A stretch of DNA of 64,000 nt from Acanthococcus lagerstroemiae (taxonomy: Eukaryota > Arthropoda > Insecta > Hemiptera > Eriococcidae): the NCBI GenBank assembly GCA_031841125.1, contig CM063110.1, positions 27,151,626 through 27,215,625 on the forward strand, in the 5' to 3' direction. The notes below the pieces were generated by a model that searched no databases, was not told the DNA's origin, and was given only the letters and a program-made list of their open reading frames with translations. Positions 23,901 to 34,610 of this stretch are shown here, piece by piece. The translations under genes and the position numbers were made by a program. Numbering within the stretch: the first letter of the stretch is position 1; each line of letters starts with the position of its first letter.

Positions 23901-24593
23901 CTAAAACGGATTAAATCGGAAAAATAAGGCCATTATTCGAAATCAGCGACCTAGAAAACCCCCTTTTTGATAGTTCGTTTGATAGGCCATCACACTTTGA
24001 TTCTGGGCGGATTTTGGTCATCTCTAGTCCCCCTCGCCCCCCCCCCAAATTGACGAATTTCAAAATTTTTCCACGGATTCTACTTTTGGGGGGAAGAGGC
24101 CTTTCCATCAAGGTGCATAAAGACATTGTATCAGCGGAAATGAAAAACATGTAAAATAACCCCTTCTGCCCCAAATTTTTGAACGTTCTGCCCCCTGGGT
24201 TAGTCAAATCGGAAAAATAAGGCAATATTCGAAATCAGCGACCTGGAAAATCCCATTTTCGATAGTTCGTTTGATAAGTCACCACACTTTGATTCTGGGT
24301 GGCTTTTGGTCATCTCTAGGCCCCTGGCCCCCCAAAATTGACAAATTTTGATTTTTTCCCACGGATTTGTATTTTGAAGTAAATGGCCTTTCTACCGAGG
24401 TGCATAAAGGCATACCTTCCTATTTAAGATTCCGAAGTTGCTGGTAAGTTCCAGCCCTCCATGAAAGGGGGAGAAAATTTTTTAAGCTCATGAGAAACTA
24501 GACTTTACGACTGGAAAATAATTTTCGTCCCGGGAAGATGTGCCCATTGGTTCGTGAAAAAACAAGGGGATTTTCGTGGAACACCCTGTATAG
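20976..24593. mobile_element. 3.6-kb foldback element with inverted satellite core
   Basis: The left tip TATACCGGATGTTCCACGAA and the complement of the right tip TATACAGGGTGTTCCACGAA are matching ends. The two arms (20976-22290 and 23640-24593) are inverted copies. For example, 'CCAGTCGTAAAGTCTAGTTT' occurs at 21056 and inverted at 24500. Each arm contains about three degenerate ~360-bp repeats. The core is two facing arrays of the 40-50 bp unit also seen at 1-1075. A long-inverted-repeat element made of direct subrepeats with no transposase is FB-like in structure. The 'CCCTGTATA' tip also occurs at 34936. Confidence 0.8.
22296..23636. repeat. Two facing arrays of ~40-50 bp units
   Basis: 22300-23020 reads 'TTTCTTCGGAAATGTCGGGG ... 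TCTCCGATGAATTT'. After about 23030 the same unit runs as its complement ('TTCCGATGAGATTCTTCGG', 'AAATTATCGG'). The switch point is near 23020-23040. The whole block could fold into a long hairpin. Confidence 0.85.
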
Positions 24594-25029
24594 ACGTACA
24601 ATGAATTTTACGAATTCAACCCTCTTTTTTTTTATCACAAGTCAGATCATCTCAAAAATATATCTACAAGAAAAACAACCAGAAGCACAAAAATCATAAA
24701 ATCAAAAACTAAAGACGATAAATTCCCCCAAAAAATGCGAACATTATAAGAAATAACCTAAACTCTCCAGGACACGAAACTAAACAAATCGAAAATAAAG
24801 GAAGATTATGACATATTTACGGGGAACTGAGTATGCAATTTCATATGCATGCAAGTGGTGATTAACAAGGCAGGAGTAAAAAGATGATCCTACCAACTTA
24901 TTTCTGAACGCGACAGGGAATCGACGTGAAGTAAGCGAGGAAATTCAAGAGTAAAAAGTCTAGTTTCTTTTTGGGCGCAAAAATGTTCTCTCCTCAGACA
25001 AAATGGGAGTCTATTTCTCTAGCCTCCGA

Positions 25030-25320
25030 GTTTTGAATTTCACATTCAAACATACCTCAATCGTTTGTATTTCGTTTGTACAGAATATCCCCTCGTTTGT
25101 ACACCAACCCCTGCTTATTTACAGCTTAGGGTCAATCCGGGGGCTGAGAAAACGAGAGCCCTCGTAGATGGAATTTCGACCCCAGTATTTGTTTGCACTT
25201 CGTTTGAACAGTATATGCCGTCCGTTTGTACACCAACCCATGTTCATTTATAGCATAGGGAAAATCCAGAGGTTGGAGGAACGAGAGCCTCCCATAGTTG
25301 TAATTCTGACCTAGGACCCT
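25030..25320 (+). repeat. Two tandem ~145-bp repeats
   Basis: 'CGTTTGTATTTCGTTTGTAC ... GTACACCAACCC ... GGGTCAATCCGGG ... ACGAGAGCC' occurs twice in a row. A third copy lies at about 51790-51945. Confidence 0.75.
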
Positions 25321-25725
25321 GGACGCCGGTATGGAGGCAAAGAAAAACGCAATTCAAATGTGCTTCTACAGACGCATGCTGCGGATATCCTGGAAACAGA
25401 AGGTCTCAAACAAAAATATTTTGGCTCGAATCCGGAAAACTTAGGGGACTAATGCATGCAATTAAGAAACGGAAGGCAAAGTATCTTGGTACCTTGGTCA
25501 CATCCCCCGCGGCCCAAAGCACAAGATACTACGCCAAATAATCTGAGGCAAGATTCTAGAAGGTTGATCGATCGTCGACAGAACTCATAGCTTAAGGATT
25601 TACGCAGCTGGTTTCGGGGCTCATCAATAGAAACTTTTCGAGCGGCTGCATCCAAAGTCACCATTATCAGCTGGATCGTCAATCTTCAAGTGGAGCCGGC
25701 GTAGGAAAAAGAAGAAGAAGAAGAA
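25320..25725 (+). pseudogene. LINE ORF2 C-terminal remnant with A-rich tail
   Basis: Forward frames contain 'NAIQMCFYRRMLRISWKQKV', 'YLGHI' and 'WSRRRKKKKKNQF', the C-terminal region of RTE/CFDP2-like LINEs. It ends in GAAAAAGAAGAAGAAGAAGAAT, a simple-repeat tail typical of such elements. Multiple stops. Confidence 0.75.
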
Positions 25726-26590
25726 TCAGTTTCACATTTCTATCGATGATGATGATGATAAGGTTATCAGTCTTACGACTAATTTGATGCAGCTCTCCAT
25801 TTTCCCCTGTTTTGTGTGAGTTCTTTTATTTCCAAATAACTTTTACATTTGACATCCTCGATTATCTGTTGAACGTGGTGAAATCTTTGACAACGTATCG
25901 ACCTACCCAATTATTTTCTTCCACCCTCCCTTCTAGCAGAAAGTTTGTAGTCCAGTTAATCATGGAGTCAAATCAAAATCAAATCAGAATACCTTTATTG
26001 AGGATATCATGGCATATAATATTTTTGACATTTCAATTTGTTGATCTTTGGCCCATTGAGAACACAGGTTTCCGCCAGTCGTTTACACTCTCTTCTATCT
26101 GCTGCAACTCTGTGACAGTTTTCAACTCCCGCCCCCACCTCACCTCGCAAAACAAAAAACTTTTATTAATGTCGTCGCTCTACCGCCACAATTTTATGAA
26201 ATGGAAGTTGCTCATTTATTGGCTTGAACAATAAATTAAGCCAATATTTTTATCCTTTTTAATTTTATCCCAAATTGTGATAATACCACTGTGAGCTATT
26301 TTACAGTATCGGCTTACAAACTTTTTTACTATTTTAATGCAGTTTGGCGCAAGTCGAATTTTGGGCCCGAAGAAATTGGAGTTCATCAATAAGATGAATG
26401 GACTAAAATGGTCAATGTCGGATACACATAAAAATGAGGCAAATGATTTCATGAAGTATGGTAATTGAAAGCCACGTCATTTACCAACAATTAATGTTTT
26501 ATCATCCACTTCTCTCTTTTCAATCTTTTGTCCAACCCCTTTTTCAAAAACAATTTCTTCGGCCGCCAAAAATAGACCTCAACATCTTGC
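25725..26590. other. No gene recognised
   Basis: There is a (GAT)n tract at 25746-25762. A 140-codon open frame (25812-26234) shows no family features and runs through AT-rich sequence. Nothing else was seen. Confidence 0.4.
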
Positions 26591-26830
26591 GAATGGGAGT
26601 AGCACAAACGACGGGGTTTTCAGCACAAACGTAGCACAAACGAATGCCACCACTTACAACCCCATCAGCCCAGTGGAGATGTTCCTACTTCTTCAGCTTC
26701 CCCCCCCCCACCAAAAATAAACTTCAACATCTTGAGAAGAGGAGCAGCACAAACAACAGGGTTTTCAGCGCAAACCAACACAAATGACTGACACCATTTT
26801 CTGTCCCGTGGGTGAAAGTGGGGGTGCTCC
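26590..26830 (-). repeat. Tandem 'AGCACAAACGAC' repeat, inverse of 20300-20475
   Basis: Two units of roughly 150 bp carrying 'AGCACAAACGACGGGGTTTT' and 'AGCACAAACAACAGGGTTTT', separated by 'CCCACCAAAAATAAACTTCA' and its variant. Confidence 0.65.
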
Positions 26831-26869
26831 CGTTTCTACGTCGTGGTCGCGTCTTTTGTTACAAAAGAT

Positions 26870-27880
26870 TACGTGTATTTTCTTTCTTCGAGTTGCTTCT
26901 TAGATTCTTCGGGTCCTGGCGCACAGGATGGACTCCCTTAGGTTCTCACAGAGGGACTTGGCCGGCGAGTTTGTCGTTATCAGTTCTGATCGTTTTCTCC
27001 CTCTTATTGGCTTTCCCTGTATCTTTCCTTGTACTGCCAGCATGAATATCACGTTTTCCTGTATTTTGTGAGCAACGTATTTCATTTTGCGGTGTTTGAT
27101 GTCTTCTATGAGTACTTTTCCTTTTTCTCCTACTTTTGCCAGTACTGTTGCATTCGTAACGTGTTAAGTCCATGATAGCTTTAATAACCTACGGTAGCAC
27201 CACATTTATGGTCCACGTTTCGCATGAGTATTCACGTACTGTCCATACGTAGAACCGCATTATTCTTTCGGGAATGTATAATCGCACGCGAAAGAAAAAT
27301 TTTAGCACACGAAAGAAAGAGACAGAAAAAATTGAAGATAACGTTTTTATTGCCCTTCTTTTGTCTATGAGGTCTAGTACGTCCTGCGTAATCCAAGGCT
27401 CATGTCTCTTATCCCCTTTTGGCGATAACGAGTTTTTTGCTGGTTTGGTAATTCTGCTATTCCACGCAGTCCATCTTTCTTCGATACTTTCGCCTTCGTT
27501 CTTGCTCGTGCTGGTTTCACTCTGTTTTCCCAATTCTTCTTGGAATTTTCCTTGTATTTCTCTTGATCGCAATTTGTCGTAATCAAGCTGCTGGGATTTT
27601 TCTCTTCTCTCTTGGTGTTTTTTCAATACTATATTACATCTTGCAACCCTGCATCTAGTGATCTGTATTGCAGTCTGCGCCCGGATACGTATGACAATTC
27701 TGGACCGCGTTTTGGAACCTTCGGTTAATGAGAATGTAATCAATTTGATTTCTCGCTCTGTCACCTGGACTTATTTCTCCAGAGGGTAGCCTACCCTTGC
27801 GAGGGGGATTATGGGAGGAAGGTCGCGGTGAAGCAAGTAAAATCCACCACCGCCACCGAAAAAAAAAAAACATTGCGGGT
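26870..27880 (-). pseudogene. LINE with endonuclease and C-terminus, RT deleted
   Basis: On the reverse strand, 27873-27655 encodes the C-terminal endonuclease block ('SPGDRARNQIDYILINRRFQ', 'PGADCNTDH': the catalytic D..I and final SDH-type motif). 27600-27330 is the endonuclease-RT linker ('DYDKLRSREIQGKFQEELGK', 'EERWTAWNSRI'). It then jumps to 'VWTVREYSCETWTI' and the tail 'KYVAHKIQENVIFMLAVQGK' (KxxGH...GKI.GKR.RGR). The RT core is absent, so an internal deletion happened. Frameshifts separate the blocks. Confidence 0.85.
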
Positions 27881-28092
27881 TGCCTACCCTACCCCTTAAT
27901 TGCTCATTTCTCCAGGGAGAGCCTAACCTTGGGAGGGGCTTCATGCTGGAGGAGGGAGCTTAGTAAAATCCGCCATCTTCACCGCCTCTGGGAGAAAAAA
28001 CCCACTGCTGGTTGCCTACCCTGCCCCTTAATTGTTCATTTCTCTAGGAGTAGTCTACTCTTGGGAGGGGGTTTATGGTAAAGGAGGAAGCT
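27776..28092 (+). repeat. Tandem repeat, ~130-bp unit, 2.3 copies
   Basis: 'TCTCCAGAGGGTAGCCTACC ... GGTTGCCTACCCTACCCCTTAATTG' repeats as 'TCTCCAGGGAGAGCCTAACC ...' and 'TCTCTAGGAGTAGTCTACTC ...'. It overlaps the 5' edge of the LINE remnant. Confidence 0.8.
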
Positions 28093-29680
28093 TAAGCAAT
28101 TTTTTCCCGTGAAATTTTTTTTTTAATTCTATTGGATCAACTTGCGAACGCGGGATAAAAATTACAGAATGAAGGATAAAATTGTTCATAAGTGTGCCTT
28201 TGAATGGGAGGATAAAGAGCTGAAAATTAGTGTTCAAAGTTGGTCTTAAAGACGACCATATTTTGGCTAATAATAAGCACTGAAAAATTCGAAAATACAG
28301 TAAGGGGCGCCCAATAATGGACACGAAGAAAAATTATGAAAAATGTATTTTTAATAAGTGGGCTTGAAATGAACTACACTTTATATGAACCTGAAAAATT
28401 TTATATCAGTTTTTCTTAAAAATTGTAGCTGAAAACATGAGACCCGAAAAAAATCGATATTTTTGTTTTTCTGCACTAATTTTTTATTGGCTTGCGGGAT
28501 ACTACTTTTTGGATGGATATGATCTGTAAGTTGAACTGTACAACATATATGGTGTTTCCGGCCAGAGTGCTAAGAACATCGGAGATAATCGAGGAGTCCA
28601 TATTAGGGGAAGGTCCATATTAGGCAACCTTACCTCATTATAAACACATGCGAGCTCTATAAGTGCCAACTGTGAAAGAAACAACGTTCTGATAAGACTA
28701 AAACAATGATTATTAGCAGCCCCGTAGAGAGATAACGAGGGCTTGGGGGAAATTTCCAGCCCCCCCTCCTTCCACTTCATTTTTTTCTTCTGTCAGATAG
28801 GAAAAAATTATAAGCTATTGGATAAGAGGTTTCTTTCATGGTGTAAGGAGTGATAGCTGATTTGATGTACGAGTACAGTATGATGTAGCCGTAAGCGTTA
28901 AAATTCAGGTCTTTTGAAATATCGGGCCCTCCTGAAAGTCCGGGCCCCGGGTATTTCCCCCTTTCCCCCCTCCCTATCGACAGGATTGATTATTAGCAAC
29001 GTGCCCATTACTGGAGTTTGCATAGTATGTGACTGTTTCTAATAATGGGCATTACTGGACAGATGACAAATTTTGATGACCCCCTAATTGGCACTTGTAC
29101 TATGAAGGCATCTATTACATTTACCCATGAATCCAGAATCGCATACATCAAAGCATAAGTTCAATAAAGTGCACTGATACTTATTGCATAATAAGAGTAA
29201 AATCTGCATTAGCACTTAATTTATCGAAACTAGAAATTTCTTCGTTCCTTAATTATTTTTGAACGGCTGCGGAAAACTTTGACTGCAGTCATCCTTTTTT
29301 TCAAACAAAAATTATTATCACGAAAATGGTCCAGTTTTATCTTAGAATAAACAACTGACATCTAGATTGCCCATTGTAGGTGAGGTGCCCATTATTGGCT
29401 AGGTTACCTTATGAAAGTTTTGGCTGGCCTGATTTCATAATATCGTTTTAGCTTTGTTTTACATTGATTAGCGAGTTTTAACTGGTTCCTTATCTCTATG
29501 TTACCATCAGTTATTAAATTTTTAAATATAAGTTATCCTTTTTACTTATCTTATATTAAAAGAAACTAATACGAGTTCGTTCGGCCGTTCTATCCGGCCG
29601 ATTTGCTTCATGTTTTCTAAATGAAATGTATTTATATGTAGATATGTCATCAAGTATTGGAATTCACTTGACTTTGACCC
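28093..29680. other. No gene; scattered 'GCCCATTATTGG' motifs
   Basis: 'GCCCAATAATGGACAC' at about 28306 faces 'GTGCCCATTATTGGC' at about 29382, with related pieces near 29005. This might be the ends of an old MITE-like element, but no target duplication was found. The rest is AT-rich non-coding sequence. Confidence 0.35.
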
Positions 29681-29689
29681 TACTCAAGT

Positions 29690-30240
29690 TATACTCAAAC
29701 GCAACTTAATTCGTGATTTTTCCAGGCTTTTCCTCCACTCAAAGATCTATATCTCAGGTTCTAATTAAGGTAAAGAATTTATTTTGCTCTAAGAATACTC
29801 ACTGGATCAAGAACTTTCATTTGGGTTTTTGACCACTCAAATCGATTGAGTCTGAGGAGAGTTGTAAGTGGACATTCAACTTGACTTCTGATATTTTCAA
29901 GATTTTTCTTGACTAAAAGATCTATATCTCAAGTTCTAATCAAGGTAAAGAATTCATTTTGCTCTAAGAATACTCACTGGATCAATACCTTTCATTTGAG
30001 CTTTTGACCACTCAAATCGGCTGAGTCTGAGGACAATTGTGAGCGGACATTCAACTTGACTTTTGATATTTTCAAGATTTTTCTTGACTCAAAGATCTAT
30101 ATCTCAGGTTCTAATTGAGGTAAAGAATTTGTTCGCTCTAAAAACACTCACTGGATCATGGCCTTTCATTTGAGCTTTTGACCACTCAAATCGGTTGAGT
30201 CTGAGGACAGTTGTGAGTGGACATTCGACTTCACCTGTTA
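29690..30240 (+). repeat. 175-bp tandem repeat, three copies
   Basis: 'AGATCTATATCTCAGGTTCT' starts at 29743, 29918 and 30093, exactly 175 bp apart. The units include 'CTCACTGGATCAA', 'CTTTCATTTGAGCTTTTGAC' and 'CACTCAAATCGGTTGAGTCT'. They are over 90% alike by eye, so this is a recent small array. Confidence 0.9.
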
Positions 30241-30984
30241 TAATTTTAGAAGGAAAAAAATGGTAGATTAAATAAAAATAAACAAAAAACACGTGCTTCA
30301 TTCGGATTGGCTCTCAGCTTCAGCCATTATACTTCCAATTAACAACTAATGCCGCAGAGCAGCACGGGTCTTCTAGTTTTTTTGTTTAAAAAAGAATTCA
30401 TGTCTTTTAAAGTTTTACAACGTTCATGGGCCATTCTCCGAATAAAACATAAAACATGTAACCCATTATTCTTCATTCTTTCTTTATTCTTCTCACAGTA
30501 CAAAATTGGGCACTAGGCCATTATACAGTGTCACACATTATCAACTAAAACTAAATTTCAACATGGCTTTAAAATTATACCTTAAAACTTGAAAATAAGT
30601 AAACAGATAATTGTAATTGGGCCGATAAAAATTCGTCTACTGAATAAAAAACATGGTTCTAGAGCCAGCATTTTAATTTGTTTTTGAAAGTTCTTATTGA
30701 GGGACTAGATTTAATATTTTCAGGAATTTTATTATATCTCGAGCAAGAGGGAAGGGTTACAATCGAATTTTTTTTTTAGAACTGTTAGTTCTCAGTTTCT
30801 ATCGTATCAGCCAGTTATATAAATAGTTCTATTTATGCCCCTAAAGATTTCCACAGTTCTCAATACCAACAAAAGTTCCATTGTAGTCTACATAACCACT
30901 CCTATTCTTCATCTTTCAGTAGCGTGCAAGGTGATATATTTTCCTAGTAAAAGCTTGTTTATTATTATACTTCTTGATCAGAAA

Positions 30985-32420
30985 GCCAATGTTTACGTTG
31001 GTGTTTTATGGACGACAAGAAGTACCTATCATTCATGCATCGAGTGCTAACGAAACCTGCATGTAAAGTAAACGTCCCTCAATGTAAAGCGTTTTTATAT
31101 GAAAAAATTGCTGGCCAGTAATTTTGTATCGGGGGATCGAACCGGCGTCCATTTAGACATTTGACTGAAATGCAGCAATCGTCTCTAACCACTCGGCCAT
31201 GGAGCGAATTACTATTTAAGAACGTATTTAAATATTCACGACATAGTACAACTGTTACCATTTGTGGTTAACCGTTGTCACATTTTTGCTGACCACTACC
31301 TGTATATGCTGTTTGTGCACGTGAACAAACTGAAGACAAGACTGTGATACAGTACTTTGTTGTAATTAATTGAGCAAATTAAATTTTTGAATTAATTACG
31401 CGCACAAAAATCACCTGTCTATAATTTAAATAAAATTAATAGATTAAAAAAAAAAATAAAAATACAGACCATGTCAGCGAAAAACACTGCAGCTTCTGAT
31501 CAAGTAGTATAAAAAATATCTTCCACAATAAGAGACAAAAGTGAGTTTACATGACTCGGGAATCGGTCATGTAAACACTCACTTTTGACTCTTGGTGCGT
31601 AATATACTATTTTATACTGCAGAAAGGCAATGTTTACGTTGGTGTTTTAAAGATGGCAAGAAGCGCCTATCATTCATGCATTGAGTGCTAACTAAACCTG
31701 CATGTAAAGTAAACGTCCCTCAATATAAAGCGTTTTTACATGAAAAAATTGCTGGCCAGTAATATTGTATCGAGGAATTGAACCCGCGCCCATTGAAACA
31801 TTTGACTGAAATGCAGCGATCGTCTCCAGGGGCGGATTCAAGGGGATTCTGGGGGTTAAAAGACCTCCTGAAATTTGGCCTTTTTTTTCTTGAATCGCAC
31901 ATTACATTCACACCTGCCAACCTGTATTACTTTTCAAATATTTCTACAAGGATCATATTGTTAAACCCCTCCTGAAATTTTTTCTTGGATCCGCCCGTGA
32001 TTGTCTCTAACCACTCGGCCATGAAGCGAATTACAAAACAGCGACTTAAGAACGCATTTAAATATTCACGACATAGTACCGCTGTTACCATTTGTTGTTA
32101 ACCGTTGTTACATTTTTGCTGGCCACTACCTGTGTATGCTGTTTGTGCACGTGAACAAACTGAAGACAAGACTGTGATACTTTACTTCATAGTAATTAAC
32201 TGAGCAAATTAAATTTTTGAATTAATTACGCACACAAAAATCACCTGTTCATAATTTAAATAAATAAATAGATTTTAAAAAAAAATACAGACCATGTCAG
32301 CAAAAAATATTGCCGCTTCTGATCAAGTAGTATAAAAAATATCTTCCACAACAAGAGCCAAAAGTGAGTTTACATGACTCGTAAATACTCACTTTTGACT
32401 CTTGGTGTGTAATATACTAT
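30985..32420 (-). repeat. Direct duplication of a tRNA-derived (SINE-like) repeat
   Basis: Two ~630-bp units start at 30985 and 31626 ('AATGTTTACGTTGGTGTTTT'). Each contains, on the reverse strand, 'ATGGCCGAGTGGTTAGAGAC' and 'GGTTCGATCCCC' about 60 bp apart. These look like the A and B boxes of RNA polymerase III promoters from a tRNA-Ser/Leu-type gene (31124-31203 in unit 1). Each unit ends in an inverted pair (CAAAAGTGAGTTTACATGAC / GTCATGTAAACACTCACTTT in unit 1). Unit 2 is interrupted by a MITE. Confidence 0.7.
31827..31999. mobile_element. 173-bp hAT-like MITE in unit 2 of the SINE-like repeat
   Basis: The left end is CAGGGGCGGATTCAAG; the right end reads CTTGGATCCGCCCGTG, its near complement. 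Flanks ATCGTCTC (31819-31826) and ATTGTCTC (32000-32007) are an 8-bp duplication with one mismatch. Unit 1 (near 31170) shows the uninterrupted 'AATCGTCTCTAACC' site. Confidence 0.85.
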
Positions 32421-32596
32421 TAATTTAAGGGGGAATGTTGCTGCAATCATTTGAGCTTAATATCCAAAATTTTGGCCACTTTGGATACCTACAAGACGCC
32501 CTGAAGTCGTGTAACCACTTTCATTCCTTCGTAGTTGCCTATTTCTTTGGCTGCATACTTTAGGTAATATTTACTGCTGAGAAAGCTGGCCACATA

Positions 32597-33077
32597 CAGG
32601 GATGGAAAAGCTGAATGAATTAGCTTCGCTTTCGGCTTCCAATATTCCCACATTGAAACTGCTTCCAACTTTCGACTTTTTGCTTGAATACAAAAACTTC
32701 TTGCTTCCTGTTTTTTGGCTTCTAGCTTCCATCTTCATGCCCATCAAAATTTTTCACGGGGAGTTGGTGGTTTTTAATTTAGCGCTCTGAGTTTTAATTT
32801 TTTGATTGGTTTGCTCCTAAAACTTATAATATTCTAGCGTGAGTATATTAATCGATCCAGACTGAGGTAAATGGAAAAAGTAATGGTAAAATAAACGTAA
32901 AATTCGCAAATGAGGAGTTATCTGTCAAATGTAAAAGAATGAAGTAGCAGAAAGAAGAAGCTAAAAGAAGTTGAAAAATAATTGGCTTCCGCTACCAGCT
33001 TCCAATCTTTTACATCAGGCTTCCAACTTTTAGCTTCTGCTGTTTTTTCTGGCTTCCAGCTTCCATTTCCATCCCTG
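32597..33077. mobile_element. hAT-type MITE with perfect 8-bp duplication
   Basis: It starts CAGGGATGGAAA and ends TTTCCATCCCTG. Both sides carry GCCACATA (32589-32596 and 33078-33085). The 481-bp interior is made of 'GCTTCCAGCTTCC'-type motifs, like the MITE at 3229-3690, so the two probably share an autonomous hAT parent. Confidence 0.9.
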
Positions 33078-33399
33078 GCCACATAGAATCCTTATCACAA
33101 CAGGGCTCATGCTTGCTAGCCACATATGAAATGTTAATTTTTCCATCAGTACAGCATAGATGAACGGTTTTCTGTGAAAAAGTGAATTTCTACTCTCTCA
33201 ACCTTCCATCGTAGTCCACACTGATTAACCCAACTGTAATATTATCCAAAGTATGCCCTAATGCTGTATTCGGCACAAGTCAGTACTGCTGATGATACTG
33301 CAATGCTCCATTCTTCATTTTAAGACCGCTGGGATGCCTTGGGCGGTGACTTCATCAGTTTTTCCTTCTTCGTTTATACAAATCTTTTCCATTGTAGTT

Positions 33400-34610
33400 T
33401 GCAGAAACTTCTTTGTTGTTTACAAATGATGCCCCCCGACCCTCAGTAAAGTACTGGGAGATTGTTCGACCCCTGGGTCACCTTCATGAAGGTATAAGTT
33501 CAACATTTCGTGGAAAAAATTACAAAAATACTGGAAATTCCATCGTAGTATTGTGGTAACCGAGCGTTTGGACCTGGGGAGACAGGGAAACGTCGGTTTG
33601 GGTGGGAACCACTGCAAAGGCCTCGACTAGCTAGAGCCGTCTGCAGGACACAGGTAGGACACACGGACTTTGGTTAAGATCGATCGTATCGGACTGGTGA
33701 CGAGGTAACCCAGGGTTTGAACAGTACTACGTCGACGAGAGGCCTCGAGTATTTGATCCTACCCTAGTCAGGAGGCAAGTAGAGTACGAACAAATACGAG
33801 ATAACGTTTATTAATAAACCAGCGACCAAACTAATCTACGTTACGTGTAACTCGTGACTTAGAATCTAGACGTTCGCGGTGGATCTTCTCGACGATGATC
33901 AGCGGGCAATTCGGACCTTCCGGGTTGGTCACTGTCGAAGGCACGGAGATGAAGTCTCAACGTTTCAACACGTGGCTCAAGGCGAAGATCGAATTCACAC
34001 TTACGCGAAGAACGCGATTCAAGGTGTCCGTGAATCGGAGAAATAATCCGCCGTTTTCGCGATACGCACTTCGATCGTTTGTAAACCCCGAATATGGGCT
34101 AAAAAAACTCGAAACTGATTCGGAAATTTGAAATAAAAGGGCAAAACCGTTAGTTTACTTTTTGTGCAACCTTCTTCTCGTCATGTCCCAGAACCGAGTC
34201 CATGCTGCCGCTATTTCTCGGACAACCATCGGTTAGTTTTCCCCCTCTCTGGATAGGAATAGGAAATCACAGAAAAAGTGGAAAATCGATGAAATATGAG
34301 AATAACGATAGGTATATTTGTATCAGGAACAGACAGGTAAAGACAGGAATTAACAGGTTAGGATAAAGTGAGAGAAAGAAACTAGTTTGTCATCTCTATC
34401 GCATTATACGATATCGATGCCTCGGTCGTCCGGATCTAGCGGAGCTAGGTTACCACAGTATGCAGAAATTCTTTCGTTGTTTACAAATTATGCCGGCCCT
34501 CAGTAAAGTAGTGGGAGATTGTTTGACTCCTGAGTCACCGTCATGAAAGTGTAAGTTCGACATTTCATTTAAAAAAAAAACAACTACAAAAATCACTTTT
34601 AAATTATCGA
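33400..34610. repeat. ~150-bp tandem duplication split by a solo LTR
   Basis: 'GCAGAAACTTCTTTGTTGTT ... CTCAGTAAAGTACTGGGAGA ... TCACCTTCATGAAGGTATAAG' (33401-33547) recurs at 34462-34610. The solo LTR sits exactly between the copies. Confidence 0.8.
33552..34457 (+). mobile_element. Solo LTR (906 bp)
   Basis: It begins TGTGGTAACC and ends GGTTACCACA, the TG...CA form of LTRs with a 10-bp inverted tip. It is flanked by a 4-bp duplication GTAT (33548-33551 and 34458-34461), as for Ty3/Gypsy-type integration. It contains ATTAATAAACC near 33810 (possible poly-A signal) and no coding region. A solo LTR arises by recombination between the two LTRs of a full element. The orientation is assumed. 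Confidence 0.8.

Noticed and set aside
25812..26234. 140-codon forward frame
   Set aside because: AT-rich, no recognisable domain, and no sign of splicing or conserved blocks.
28306..29400. MITE bounded by GCCCAATAATGGACAC / GTGCCCATTATTGGC
   Set aside because: Similarity is limited to about 15 bp, no target duplication is visible and related motifs are scattered between.
31124..31203. A genuine tRNA-Ser/Leu gene on the reverse strand
   Set aside because: A and B boxes are recognisable, but the acceptor and anticodon arms do not pair and the sequence is part of a duplicated repeat.
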